Assembly (NCBI GenBank): GCA_003161615.1
Contig: PMOB01000033.1
Coordinates: 1-52,068 of the forward strand
DNA: 52,068 bases
Direction: 5' to 3'
From: Actinomycetota bacterium
GTDB taxonomy: Bacteria > Actinomycetota > Thermoleophilia > Gaiellales > Gaiellaceae
Shown: positions 8,832 to 17,653 of the stretch, one piece after another
Numbering within the stretch: the first letter of the stretch is position 1
Layout: each line of letters opens with the position of its first letter
Translations under genes and position numbers: made by a program
The notes under the pieces: model-generated
The model's database searches: none
What the model saw: only the letters and a program-made list of their open reading frames with translations
Told to the model about the DNA's origin: nothing

Positions 8832-9012
8832 ATACACCATTCGGGGGATTTTTCACTCCATCCCCCCAACGGGGGAATGTGGCGCTTTCTTCCGCAACCT
8901 AGAGTCGCAACAGCTCAGTTGCGGTACTTGGGGGCCTCGGGTGCAGGCGGCACCCGCGACAGCGACACTGCGGCGGTAGTCCCGTCGCACTGCGGAAGGG
9001 ATCGGGACACAA
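8832..9012 (+). promoter_or_regulatory. Hairpin-rich leader of the large secreted protein
   Basis: This 181-base gap is one of the few in the window with clear structure. Hairpin 1 pairs GGGGGAT (8843-8849) with ATCCCCC (8860-8866). Hairpin 2 pairs CGCAAC (8906-8911) with GTTGCG (8918-8923). Hairpin 3 pairs CGGGTGC (8938-8944) with GCACCCG (8950-8956). The C-run of hairpin 1 can instead pair with GGGGG at 8871-8875, so two mutually exclusive folds are possible. A purine-rich GGAAGGG at 8994-9000 can serve as ribosome binding site for ATG 9013. It may contain the promoter, operators or an attenuator. I do not recognise a known riboswitch here. Confidence 0.5.
8862..8875. promoter_or_regulatory. 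C-run/G-run palindrome, possible operator
   Basis: The sequence CCCCCCAACGGGGG is an inverted repeat with a three-base centre, flanked by T on the left and AA on the right. A similar element, CCCCT-CACGA-AGGGG, lies in the divergent promoter gap of the main glycan operon at 39691-39705. Both could bind a dimeric regulator, which would tie the secreted protein to glycan production. This is inference from two sites; either could also form RNA structure. Confidence 0.35.
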
Positions 9013-12000
9013 ATGCGGATGCGCCGCGCGTTGCGCAAGAAGACATTCGTCGTTCTGCTGCTCACAATTGCGGCAGCCTCTGGGGTACTGCTGATCGGAT
9101 CGGCCGGTTCGGCCTCGGCCAACGGCTCGGTCACGTACACCGCACAGGAAACACAGCCGATCCCGCCGGCGCAGAATTACGCCGGGACCGCGAGTGGAGA
9201 CGGGTGGGCGCTCGGGTTCTACAACGGGCGCGTCTACAACGTCCTGCACCACGCGACGAAGCTGCAACTCGCCTGTCACATCCAGAGCACTGCGGCGTCC
9301 TGTCCGAACGCCGTCGAGACGATCACCGATGGATCGGGGAACAACTTTGCGACCTCCACCGGCCCGGGCACGTACGTCGACCAGGCAACCGGCAAGATGT
9401 GGGTCTACGCAAGGCGGACCGTTGACGAGACGGCAGGCGTCGTCTGCATCGACCTGACGATCTCCGACACGAATCCGAATCCGTACTGTGGCTTCGTGCC
9501 GCTCTCGGCGATTGGTGACGCCGCCACCAACGCCGGACGGTCACTCATCGGCAACCCGATGATGGTCGGCTCCCGCCTGTACGACTTCAACTTCGTCGCG
9601 AATGTCGGAGTCGTCGGCACGAAGAACAAGATCCTCTGCTTCGACACCAGCACCGACACAGCGTGCGCCGGACAGCCGTATACGGTGACCATCGGCGTCC
9701 CGGGAGCGACCCTGAACTCTTTTGTCCCTGAGCCGTACGACGCGGCCATCGGCACAGATCTCATCTTTCCGCTCCAGGTGAACGGCAACAACAAGCTCGC
9801 CTGCTTCGACACGACCACGAACACGACATGCGCCGGCTCATGGCCGGTGGCGACCCCGACGGTCACCGTCGAGACGTATGGAGCTCCGTTCCCGATGCTC
9901 GACCCGACGGGATCCACGGTGACCGGTTTCTGCCTGCCGAACGGCACCGACCCGTGCTTCAGCCTCACGGGTGCGTCTGTCGCGACTCCGGCCGGGATGA
10001 GCGCAGCCATTCCGCAGAATGTCTTGACGAACGGGGCGTCGGTAGTCATCGGACCGCGCGTCTACGTACCGAACGGGAACAGCAATGCCGTTGACTGCTG
10101 GGACTACTCGCAGGCGGCGAGCTGCTCCGGCTTCCCGAGGGCTTTCTCGAATCTCGCAACTCTCTACACAGTCAACGCCGATCCGCAGCGGCCGGCCTGC
10201 ATCTGGGTCAACTCGGACGTCGGCGCATTCCAGATTCAGAACTTCGATGCCTACACCGGTGGGCCGTGCACCCAGAACCGCGTGCTTGCCTCGCAGTTCG
10301 TTGTCTCCGGTCTGCCGCAGTGCGTCCCGACGACGTACACGTCGTTCCAAATCATTTCGCCGACTCCTGACGTCTACGGAGGCGGCTCGGTCCAGTTCGC
10401 GGATGGTGACGGCATTCCGATTCCCGGTCTCCCGACCGTGCCGCTCGATGCGACCGGCACCGCCGATCTGACCGGGCTGAACCTGAGCACGCCGACGGGA
10501 TTGCCGCAGTTCCTCATCACGCTGGCCAACGGAAATATCAGCAACGTGCCGCTCACGACCAAGTTGACGTGGGTCGCCCCCTTCGACCCGGCCTGCGGAG
10601 CCTCCAAGGCAACGACGTCGCTCGACGCGAACCTCAACGACGGGACGACCACGGCGAAGAGCCTCACCGAGTGGGCGGGGACCCCGGTGACGAACCAGGG
10701 GATTCTCAGCGGTACGAACGCGGCAACCGCGACCGGAACTGTGACCTACCACTGGTACACGGACAACTCGTGCTCCACGCAGGCGACGTCCGACTCCGTG
10801 CAAACGATCACGACGCCGGGCACGCTGCCGGCCTCTGATCCGGTCAACCTCCCGGCGGGCACGTACTACGAGACCGTCGACTACAGCGGTGACACCGCTA
10901 ACTCTGCCTCGAGCACGCCGTGCGGTCTGGAGACCCTCGTGGTCCAGCAGACGCCGACGAACATCACGTACATCGGTGATACGCACGTCCTCGTAGGAGC
11001 GTCGGCGACCATCGCGTTCCAGCTCACGGACACGGACGGGAACGTCCTGCCGGGCATGCCGGTGACGATCACGCTGCCGGGCGGCTCGACGTTCTCGGGC
11101 ACGACGGATGCGAACGGCGTCCTCTCCGACGTCGTCACCGCGCCGCTGACCGTGGGCTCCTATCCGGTCTCCGAGTCCTTCGCCGGACAGGGACCCCTTG
11201 GCCGCTACCTGGCAAGCAATGGCTCCGGGACGCTCGTCACGAGCGACATCCCGACGAACATCACCTACACCGGTGACACGACCGTCCAGGCCGGCCAGCC
11301 GGCGACGATCTCGTTCGTCCTCAAGGACAGCTCGGGGAACGTTCTGCCGCACATGCCGGTCTCGCTGACGCTGCCCGACGGCTCGCCGTTCAGCGGCACG
11401 ACCGATGCGAACGGCGTCGTCTCGACGACGATCACCGCGCCGATGCACACTGGCACCCTTTCGACTTCCGAGTCGTTCGGCGGCCAGGTGCCGTACGAGT
11501 CGAGCACCGGCCCGGGCACCATCCAGGTCACCCCGATCCCGACCCACATCACCTACCTCGGTGACACGACCGTCCAGGCCGGCCAGCCGGCAACGGTCAA
11601 GTACGTCCTCAAGGACGGCTCGGGCAACGTCCTGGCGGGGATGCCGATCACGGTCAACCTGCCGTTCGGCGGCACGGCCACCGGCACCACCGATGCGAAC
11701 GGCGTCTTCACGACGACCCAGACCGCACCGATGACCACCGGCTCCTACGGCACCACGGAGTCGTTCGGCGGCCAGGACCCGTACCAGTCGAGCACCGGCC
11801 CGGGCACCATCCAGGTCACCCCGATCCCGACCCACATCGCGTACGTCGGAGACACGCAGGTGTACTCCGGCCAGCCGGTGACGGTCACGTTCGTCCTTAC
11901 GAACAACGTCACCTCGACCCCGCTCGCAGGGATGCTGGTGACGATCAACCTCCCGTTCGGCGGCACCTTCACCGGAACCACCGACGCGCTCGGCATGGTC

Positions 12001-13737
12001 TCGGACACGATCACGTCGCCGATCGTCTCGAGCAACACGACCTACGGGACGACCGAGACCTTCGCGGGCCAGGAGCCGTACCTCGGAAGCAACGGCCCCG
12101 GCTCGATTCTCGTGAAGCCGATCCCGACGAACATCACGTACACCGGTGACACGAGCGTCACCGCCGGCTCGACGGCAAACGTGAGGTTCGTCCTAAGGAA
12201 CTCGATCACGAACAACGTCCTGCCGAACATGCCCGTCACGATCACGCTGCCGGGCGGCGGCACCGTCGCGGGCACCACTGACGCGAACGGCGTCTTCTCG
12301 ACGACCACCGGCACGCTCTCGGCAGGTAGCTACTCGGTCTCCGAGGCGTTCGGCGGGAAGAACCAGTACCTCGCGAGCACCGGGCCCGGCACGATCACCG
12401 TGACGGCGGCACCTCCGCCCCCGCTCAACTGCTCTGCCAAGGGCAAGACGGGCGCGAAGTGCGAATCGATCCTCGCCGACCCGACCGTCGTGTCCAATTC
12501 GCAGCTCTCGATCGTGGCGACGGACGACTCGTCGTTCGCCGGGGCGTGCGCACCAACCGCGATCCTGATGAGCAACGGGCAGCAGCTCGCCGTCTCGACG
12601 AGCCCGACGAGCGGCCAGCCGCAGAACTACGTCAACAACTACAACGGCTCGTTGTCGGCGAAGTACCAGGAGCTGATCAAGATCAACCTCCCGTCGGGCC
12701 TCACGTCGGGCCAGTACTCGATCCGGATCACTGCCTGCGACGGCGACGGCGACATGGACCAGTGGACGTGGAACATCGCGGTCGACGGCAGCGGCAACGT
12801 CACCAGCGTCAGCACCGGCCCCGGCCCGATCGACTGCACCGCCAAGGGGACGAAGTGCGAGTCGATCCTCGCCGACCCGGCCGTCGCGTCGAACTCGCAG
12901 CTGACGATCGTGGCGATGGACGACTCGCCGATCGGCACGAGCGGCGCAACGGCACCGAATGCCGTCCTCACGAGCGGCCAGGTGCTCAACGTCACGACTG
13001 CTGCAACCACCGGACAGCCACAGAACTACGTCGACAGCTTCAAGGGCTCGATGTCGACGAAGTACCAGACGCTGATCACGATCAACCTGCCGAGTCTCTC
13101 GGCCGGCAACTACACGATCCGCGTCACGGCCTACGACGGCGACGGCGACCTCGACCAGTGGAACTGGCCGATCAGCGTCGACGGCAGCGGCAACGTCACG
13201 ACCAGCGCCTCCGGCGGAGGTAGTGGCGGGACGCTCGCCAGCGGCACCACGACCTGCAACGGCGTCTACAGCGGTACAGGCCAGAGCGTGACGGTCCCGG
13301 CCGGCGCCACCTGCACGCTGCTTCCGGGCACGCACGTGACCGGGGCCGTGAATGTGGCGAAGGGCGGCACCCTGGTCGCGAGCGGCGTGACGATCGGAGC
13401 CAACCTCGCGATCCAGGGCAGCGCAACGGTGTGTGCCAGCACGATCGGCAACGACCTCACGGCCACCGGCGCACCGGGACCGGGAGGCGGCCCGATCGTG
13501 ATCGGCGGCAGCTCCTGCGCAGGCAACACGGTCACCCACGACCTGAACGTCACCGGTGAGACGGGTGGTGTCAGCGTCGTGAGCAACCAGGTCGGGCACG
13601 ACATGAACGTCAAGAACGACGGCCCGAACACCGTGGTCAGCGACAACACCGTCGGCCACGATGCGAACTGCGACAAGAACGCCGGCCAGAGTGGCTCAGG
13701 CAACAGTTCGAGCCACAACGACAGCTGCCCCATCTGA
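9013..13737 (+). CDS. Very large secreted repeat protein (propeller-like N-terminus, Ig-like repeats, beta-helix-like C-terminus)
   Basis: A 1,574-residue exported protein. A basic N-terminus and hydrophobic segment end at about GSASA (residues 32-37), a signal peptide with an AxA-like site. Residues 40-480 hold Cys-containing units such as CFDTSTDTACAGQPYT, reminiscent of beta-propeller blades. Five Ig-like repeats of 96-99 residues start near 648, 747, 843, 939 and 1038, each opening PTxIxYxGDT and containing GTTDANGV (Big_1-like). Two 130-residue repeats start at 1140 and 1275, each with KCESILADP and an acidic DGDGDxDQW loop that may bind calcium. The C-terminal 160 residues alternate small and beta-branched residues, as in a beta-helix. 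No LPxTG or membrane anchor is seen, so it is probably released or bound to the glycan. It looks like a matrix or adhesion protein. I do not know a named homologue. Confidence 0.88.
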   Translation: MRMRRALRKKTFVVLLLTIAAASGVLLIGSAGSASANGSVTYTAQETQPIPPAQNYAGTASGDGWALGFYNGRVYNVLHHATKLQLACHIQSTAASCPNAVETITDGSGNNFATSTGPGTYVDQATGKMWVYARRTVDETAGVVCIDLTISDTNPNPYCGFVPLSAIGDAATNAGRSLIGNPMMVGSRLYDFNFVANVGVVGTKNKILCFDTSTDTACAGQPYTVTIGVPGATLNSFVPEPYDAAIGTDLIFPLQVNGNNKLACFDTTTNTTCAGSWPVATPTVTVETYGAPFPMLDPTGSTVTGFCLPNGTDPCFSLTGASVATPAGMSAAIPQNVLTNGASVVIGPRVYVPNGNSNAVDCWDYSQAASCSGFPRAFSNLATLYTVNADPQRPACIWVNSDVGAFQIQNFDAYTGGPCTQNRVLASQFVVSGLPQCVPTTYTSFQIISPTPDVYGGGSVQFADGDGIPIPGLPTVPLDATGTADLTGLNLSTPTGLPQFLITLANGNISNVPLTTKLTWVAPFDPACGASKATTSLDANLNDGTTTAKSLTEWAGTPVTNQGILSGTNAATATGTVTYHWYTDNSCSTQATSDSVQTITTPGTLPASDPVNLPAGTYYETVDYSGDTANSASSTPCGLETLVVQQTPTNITYIGDTHVLVGASATIAFQLTDTDGNVLPGMPVTITLPGGSTFSGTTDANGVLSDVVTAPLTVGSYPVSESFAGQGPLGRYLASNGSGTLVTSDIPTNITYTGDTTVQAGQPATISFVLKDSSGNVLPHMPVSLTLPDGSPFSGTTDANGVVSTTITAPMHTGTLSTSESFGGQVPYESSTGPGTIQVTPIPTHITYLGDTTVQAGQPATVKYVLKDGSGNVLAGMPITVNLPFGGTATGTTDANGVFTTTQTAPMTTGSYGTTESFGGQDPYQSSTGPGTIQVTPIPTHIAYVGDTQVYSGQPVTVTFVLTNNVTSTPLAGMLVTINLPFGGTFTGTTDALGMVSDTITSPIVSSNTTYGTTETFAGQEPYLGSNGPGSILVKPIPTNITYTGDTSVTAGSTANVRFVLRNSITNNVLPNMPVTITLPGGGTVAGTTDANGVFSTTTGTLSAGSYSVSEAFGGKNQYLASTGPGTITVTAAPPPPLNCSAKGKTGAKCESILADPTVVSNSQLSIVATDDSSFAGACAPTAILMSNGQQLAVSTSPTSGQPQNYVNNYNGSLSAKYQELIKINLPSGLTSGQYSIRITACDGDGDMDQWTWNIAVDGSGNVTSVSTGPGPIDCTAKGTKCESILADPAVASNSQLTIVAMDDSPIGTSGATAPNAVLTSGQVLNVTTAATTGQPQNYVDSFKGSMSTKYQTLITINLPSLSAGNYTIRVTAYDGDGDLDQWNWPISVDGSGNVTTSASGGGSGGTLASGTTTCNGVYSGTGQSVTVPAGATCTLLPGTHVTGAVNVAKGGTLVASGVTIGANLAIQGSATVCASTIGNDLTATGAPGPGGGPIVIGGSSCAGNTVTHDLNVTGETGGVSVVSNQVGHDMNVKNDGPNTVVSDNTVGHDANCDKNAGQSGSGNSSSHNDSCPI
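10954..12408 (+). repeat. Five tandem Ig-like repeat units within the secreted protein gene
   Basis: Unit starts (Pro codon) are at 10954, 11251, 11539, 11827 and 12124, giving 96 to 99 codons per unit. Units 2, 3 and 4 are spaced by exactly 288 bases and share long identical DNA stretches. One is around 11268-11300 and 11556-11588; another, of about 50 bases, is at 11498-11549 and 11786-11837. This shows recent intragenic duplication or gene conversion. They are coding repeats, not CRISPR. Confidence 0.85.
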
Positions 13738-13757
13738 CCTAGCTCACAGCAGCACGA

Positions 13758-13785
13758 ACGGAGGGCCGGGAAACCGGCCCTCCGT
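13758..13785. terminator. Bidirectional stem-loop terminator
   Basis: A perfect 12-base-pair stem (ACGGAGGGCCGG with CCGGCCCTCCGT) closes a GAAA tetraloop. It sits in the 51-base gap between the stops of two convergent genes, the secreted protein and the GT4 at 13789. The T-tract after it is weak on both strands, as is common in high-GC genomes, so termination efficiency is uncertain. Confidence 0.8.
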
Positions 13786-13788
13786 CGT

Positions 13789-14970
13789 TCAGCCCAGCCG
13801 CCGCAGGACTGGTAGCGCGAACGGCCTCGCCCCTGCGGTGGTGGAAGCGGTCGGCCCGAACTCCTGCCGGGCGCGTTGGCGTGTCGCGGCCGACGGAGGG
13901 AGCCGCTCCACTCCTGCCACGACTGCGCGGTAGAGCGCGGCCTGGCGCTCGCCGACGGCCTTCCACGTACGACCGGCAGCGAGCTCGATGCCTGCTTTGC
14001 GGCGACGGGCGAACTCCTCCTGGGTGAGCGACAGCACACGGCGAGCGAGCCCCTCGACGTCACCGGTGGGGACGAGGAGGGCGGGCTCGCCACCCACCTC
14101 GCCAATCGAACCGCTGTCGTAACCGGCGACGACTGCGCCGGATGCCTGGGCCTCCACGATCACGCGGCCGAACTGTTCTGTCCACGTCGCCGTCGGCCGG
14201 CTTGGAACGAGCACCACGTGCGCGCTGCGGTAGGCGGCGGCGAGCTCCGCGCGCCCAAGGGCGCCGCGCAGCTCCACGCGCGCGCCAGCGGCTTCCGGTA
14301 CCACCGGCCCTTCGCCGCACACGACGAGACGGGTAGGCCGCTCGGCAGCCAGGATCGCCGCGACTCGACCGGCGTCGCCGACCCCCTTCTCGGGCACGAG
14401 CCTGCCGACGAAGGCGAGCACGAGCTCGTCATCGTCGAGCGACTGCGTCCCGGGATAGAACAGGTCTGGTTCATAGCCGAGCGGGAGCACTTCGATCCGG
14501 CCTGTGAAGCCTTTGCCGCGCGCCACGCTCGCGGCCTGCCGGCTGCACGGATAGAGAGCGGCCACGCGACGGTGCGCCGACCGCTCCCACTGGTGGAAGG
14601 GCGGCGGCAGCCGCTTGTCGACGTTCTGCGCCGTGTACATCACGATCGGCAGCTCCGGCGGCGCCGCGCGCAGCCACTGGCGCGCCGCCGCGCTGAACGG
14701 CTCCTCGTGGAGATCGAGAACGTCCGGCCGCACCTCGGCGAGAACGGCGCTGATCGCTCCCGGGTCGGAGTAGCGGTGCCGGTTCACGTCGCCGGGACGC
14801 ATGACGTCGAGCTCGAGGATCCGGAACGGCTCCGGCGAGAGCTCCGTCTCGCCGCTGCTCCACTCCCGCGGCACGACGAGCGTCACGTCGACGCCGGCGG
14901 CGACGAGTGCGCGCTCGCGGGAGCGGTGCGCCGCATCGCGGCCGGCGTGGTAGATGCGCAAGACCTTCAT
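13789..14970 (-). CDS. GT4 family glycosyltransferase
   Basis: A 393-residue GT-B enzyme beginning MKVLRIYHAGRDAAHRSRE, whose ATG at 14970 is a far better start than the Arg-rich extension to 15039. The donor-domain opening is LAFVGRLVPEKGVGDAGRV at about residue 185. The EX7E pair is in EQFGRVIVE at 265-273, with nucleotide-site residues GEGP at 219-222. The acceptor half has ENAQ-like YTAQNVDKR near 112-120. It is a single minus-strand gene, convergent with the secreted protein over the terminator at 13758-13785. On the other side it is head-to-head with the sulfotransferase at 15025, 54 bases away. The transferred sugar is unknown. Confidence 0.92.
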   Translation of the reverse strand: MKVLRIYHAGRDAAHRSRERALVAAGVDVTLVVPREWSSGETELSPEPFRILELDVMRPGDVNRHRYSDPGAISAVLAEVRPDVLDLHEEPFSAAARQWLRAAPPELPIVMYTAQNVDKRLPPPFHQWERSAHRRVAALYPCSRQAASVARGKGFTGRIEVLPLGYEPDLFYPGTQSLDDDELVLAFVGRLVPEKGVGDAGRVAAILAAERPTRLVVCGEGPVVPEAAGARVELRGALGRAELAAAYRSAHVVLVPSRPTATWTEQFGRVIVEAQASGAVVAGYDSGSIGEVGGEPALLVPTGDVEGLARRVLSLTQEEFARRRKAGIELAAGRTWKAVGERQAALYRAVVAGVERLPPSAATRQRARQEFGPTASTTAGARPFALPVLRRLG

Positions 14971-15024
14971 CGCGTGCCGAGGATACGGCCCGGCGGAACC
15001 ACGACGGAAGGCGATACTTCTTCT

Positions 15025-15765
15025 ATGCCGCGCATGCAAAGAGCTTTCGCCCTCGCCGTCGGCCGCCCGCGAGAGCAGGATGCAGCGAGAGCGGTCGCAT
15101 GGTCTCGCAAGAGGATCATCGTCTCGGCCGGAATGATGCGCTCGGGGAGCACATGGCTCTATAACGCGGTGCGCCTGCTACTCCAGCAGGCAGAACAACC
15201 CGTGTATGGCTTCTGGATCAGCGACTTCAGAAGAAGGGACGCGCGCCACGCGCGATACCTCATCCCGAAGCTGATAGAGCCGAGCCGGGTCTTGGCCGAT
15301 GCGGCCTGGAGGTGCTACACGTGCCATCGAGACCTGAGAGACGTGGCCGTCTCCTTGCATGACCTGGGCAAGGTGTCAGATCGCGGCCGTCAACTGGGAT
15401 GGCTCCAGGCAGCGCGAACCGGCCATGACTTCTGGTCACCGCGGGCGAATCTCGACATCGCCTACGCAGACATCGTCAACAGCGCTTCCTCCGTGCTGGC
15501 CGATCTCGCTGTCGATCTTGATCTAACGATCGCGGCCGACAATCTGTCGACGATCGCCTCCACGCTCGCAAGCCTGGACGGCGCCCGAGCCGCACCGGGC
15601 GGCCTCGATCCAGAGACGCTCATGTACAAAGAGCACCGATTCGACGGTCGTCCAGGGCGCTATGTCGATTCCCTGGACCCCCGCACGGAAGAGTTAATTG
15701 TGCAAGCCCACGGCGACTGGTTGAGAAGCCACGGATATCTCACGGCCCACCGTCGTACGTACTAG
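15025..15765 (+). CDS. Sulfotransferase-like protein
   Basis: A 246-residue protein with a clear 5'-phosphosulfate loop, SAGMMRSGSTWLYNAVRLLL (about residues 33-52). The 3'-phosphate region is CHRDLRDVAVSLHDLGKV near 105. MYKEHRFDGRPGRY near the C-terminus is like the RKGxxGDW-type region that closes over PAPS, though diverged. It belongs to the small prokaryotic sulfotransferase group whose members often lie beside glycosyltransferases. ATG 15025 (MPRMQRAF) is chosen because the open frame before it is antisense to a GT4. ATG 15034 is a possible alternative. It is the first gene of a seven-gene plus-strand run, nine bases before the next GT4. The acceptor is not predictable. Confidence 0.83.
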   Translation: MPRMQRAFALAVGRPREQDAARAVAWSRKRIIVSAGMMRSGSTWLYNAVRLLLQQAEQPVYGFWISDFRRRDARHARYLIPKLIEPSRVLADAAWRCYTCHRDLRDVAVSLHDLGKVSDRGRQLGWLQAARTGHDFWSPRANLDIAYADIVNSASSVLADLAVDLDLTIAADNLSTIASTLASLDGARAAPGGLDPETLMYKEHRFDGRPGRYVDSLDPRTEELIVQAHGDWLRSHGYLTAHRRTY

Positions 15766-15774
15766 CGTCCCACC

Positions 15775-16920
15775 ATGCGGATCGCGTTGCTGCCGAGCGC
15801 CTACGCGCCTGCGATCGGCGGCGTCGAGGAGCTTACGGCGCGTCTCGCGCACCACTTGATGGAGACGGGTGACGAGGTCGAGGTCTGGACGATCCGCCAC
15901 CCGCTCGAGCTGCCGGCGCGGGAGGGGATCGACGGCCTGACGGTGCGCAGGTTCGAGCTGCCGCTGCCGCGCATGGCCGTTGGCGCACTCCTTCGCTTCC
16001 CGTTCGACCGCCGCCACGCGCTGGGGGAACTCGCCGCGGCGGCGGCGGCGTTCGACCCGGACGTCCTCCATGTCCAGTGCTTCAGCGCGAACGGCGTCTA
16101 CGCGACGTGGCTGGCGCGCCGGCTCGGAGTCCCGCTCGTCGTGAGCCTGCAAGGCGAGACGCTCATGGACGACCACGACATCTACGAGCGCTCGCTTGCG
16201 CTCCGGCTGGGGCTCCGGCGCGGCTTGCGGCGCGCTGCCGCCGTCACCGGTTGCTCGCGTTTCGTCCTCGCCGACGCGGAGCGGCGTTTCGGCCTCGCCC
16301 CTGGCAAGGGGGAAGTGATCCCGAACGGGGTCGACCTGGCAGAGCTCGCACAGCCGGAATCGCTCCACCTGCCGTTCGAGCGCTTCATCCTCGGACTCGG
16401 CCGGATCGTGGAGAAGAAGGGCTTCGACCTGCTCCTCGCCGCCTTCGCCCGCCTCGCGGACCGGCATAGCGGTCTCGGACTCGTGATCGGCGGCGACGGG
16501 CCTGCGCGGCCGGCGCTGCTTTCCTCCGTTGCGGAGATGGGGCTCGGCGACCGCGTCGTCCTCCCCGGCCCGCTCGACCGCGGCCAGGTCGCGTGGGCGA
16601 TGCAGACGGCGGACGTCTTTGTGCTTCCCTCCCGGGTCGAGCCCTTCGGGATCGTCGTTCTCGAGGCGCTCCGGGCCGGTTGCCCGGCCGTCGTCTCGTC
16701 GCGCGGCGGCGCTACCGAGATCGTCCGCGACGGCGAAGACGGGCTCGTCGCCGACCCGTTCGACGCCGAAGCTCTCGCCGGTGCGATCGAGCGCGTGCTC
16801 GCGGATGACGGTCTCGCCGCACGTCTCGCCGAGGCCGGACGCGCCCGTGCGACAGAGTTCGCCTGGGACGGCATCGCAGACAGGTACCGGCCGCTCTATG
16901 CGAGCGATCGCTCACAATAG
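15775..16920 (+). CDS. GT4 family glycosyltransferase (PimA-like)
   Basis: A 381-residue GT-B enzyme with a textbook layout. LLPSAYAPAIGGVEELTARL near the start carries the glycine loop. VIPNGVDL is at about 181. The donor domain opens with GLGRIVEKKGFDLLLAAF (about 207). The catalytic EX7E is EPFGIVVLE at 289-297. This pattern is common to PimA-like mannosyl- and other alpha-hexosyltransferases. It sits nine bases after the sulfotransferase gene and eight bases before the methyltransferase, so all three are likely one transcript. Linkage should be retaining by family; donor identity is unknown. Confidence 0.93.
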   Translation: MRIALLPSAYAPAIGGVEELTARLAHHLMETGDEVEVWTIRHPLELPAREGIDGLTVRRFELPLPRMAVGALLRFPFDRRHALGELAAAAAAFDPDVLHVQCFSANGVYATWLARRLGVPLVVSLQGETLMDDHDIYERSLALRLGLRRGLRRAAAVTGCSRFVLADAERRFGLAPGKGEVIPNGVDLAELAQPESLHLPFERFILGLGRIVEKKGFDLLLAAFARLADRHSGLGLVIGGDGPARPALLSSVAEMGLGDRVVLPGPLDRGQVAWAMQTADVFVLPSRVEPFGIVVLEALRAGCPAVVSSRGGATEIVRDGEDGLVADPFDAEALAGAIERVLADDGLAARLAEAGRARATEFAWDGIADRYRPLYASDRSQ

Positions 16921-16928
16921 TTCGCTGC

Positions 16929-17618
16929 ATGAACGACATCGAGGAGACACGCCAGATCGCCGAGAGCCTGGAGGGCTGGCTGTACCCGCGGGAAGGACCG
17001 AAGCTCTATGAGCTCGCGAAGGCCTGCCGCGCCGGCGTGATCGTCGAAATCGGATCGTGGAAGGGCAAGTCCACGGTCTGGCTTGCCCGCGGCGCACTCG
17101 CAGGAGCCGCGCCTCCGATCTACGCCATCGACCCTCATCAAGGGAGCGAGTCCGGGCAACCGACGTTCGATGCGTTCCAGCGGAACCTCGCGGCCGCCGG
17201 AGTTGCCGAGAGCGTGACGCCGGTCATCTCCACCTCCGCCGCTGCAGCTGCGGATTTTGCGTTGCCCATCGGCCTTCTGTTCATCGACGGCGATCACAGC
17301 GTCGAGGCCGTCGAAGACGATCTCCGTAGCTGGGCCCCGCAGATCGTCGACGGAGGTGTGCTCGCTGCCCATGACGCGAGCCTGTCCGAGCTCGCGGTTC
17401 ACGGGCCGCGACGAGCGCTGAGAAGTTGGGCAGTCGGAAATCGTGACTTCGGCGATCTTCAGGTCGCGGGGACGATCGTCTACGCAACGAGGGGGGCCAG
17501 TGGGAGGAACTCGCTTGGTCGGCTCGCGGCGCTATCAGTCGCCGAGGGCTTGCGAGTTCACCCGAGCCAGCCCGCTTGCGATGCGGCATTCGTGGTCCGG
17601 CATTTCCTGCGCCGCTGA
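16929..17618 (+). CDS. Class I SAM methyltransferase (Methyltransf_24/CmcI-like)
   Basis: A 229-residue soluble protein. The SAM-binding strand and loop are GVIVEIGSWKGKSTVWLA (about 35-52). The acidic ribose contact is in YAIDPHQGSE, and LLFIDGDHSVEAVEDDL (about 116) has the D-G-D-H metal-like motif usual in Methyltransf_24 proteins. Such enzymes O-methylate sugars or amino compounds, sometimes with Mg2+. Its position between a GT4 and an ABC exporter in a glycan operon suggests sugar O-methylation; the target is not known. The next gene's longest open frame overlaps its 3' end, but I place that start after this stop. Confidence 0.85.
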   Translation: MNDIEETRQIAESLEGWLYPREGPKLYELAKACRAGVIVEIGSWKGKSTVWLARGALAGAAPPIYAIDPHQGSESGQPTFDAFQRNLAAAGVAESVTPVISTSAAAAADFALPIGLLFIDGDHSVEAVEDDLRSWAPQIVDGGVLAAHDASLSELAVHGPRRALRSWAVGNRDFGDLQVAGTIVYATRGASGRNSLGRLAALSVAEGLRVHPSQPACDAAFVVRHFLRR

Positions 17619-17653
17619 GGTCGCTGAACGAGAGGAGGATGCGGAGGCCCTCG

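Noticed and set aside
8832-9012. Possible c-di-AMP (ydaO-type) or cobalamin riboswitch before the secreted protein
   Set aside because: Strong hairpins are present, but I could not find the conserved core sequence of either class. I list it only as an unassigned structured leader.
9838-11835. 665-codon open frame on the minus strand inside the secreted protein gene
   Set aside because: It is antisense to a clear secreted repeat protein, is very rich in Arg/Gly/Asp, shows no domain, and arises from the G+C bias.
10954-12408. Regularly spaced repeats that might suggest a CRISPR or tandem array
   Set aside because: The period is 288-297 bases in the coding frame, with conserved protein units and no spacers.
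12193-13659. 488-codon open frame on the minus strand
   Set aside because: It is antisense to the C-terminal half of the same protein, with low-complexity Arg/Ala/Val composition and no recognisable motif.
13876-15024. Extension of the sulfotransferase frame upstream of 15025
   Set aside because: It is antisense to the GT4 at 13789-14970, with no domain. The phosphosulfate loop is close to the start when ATG 15025 is used.
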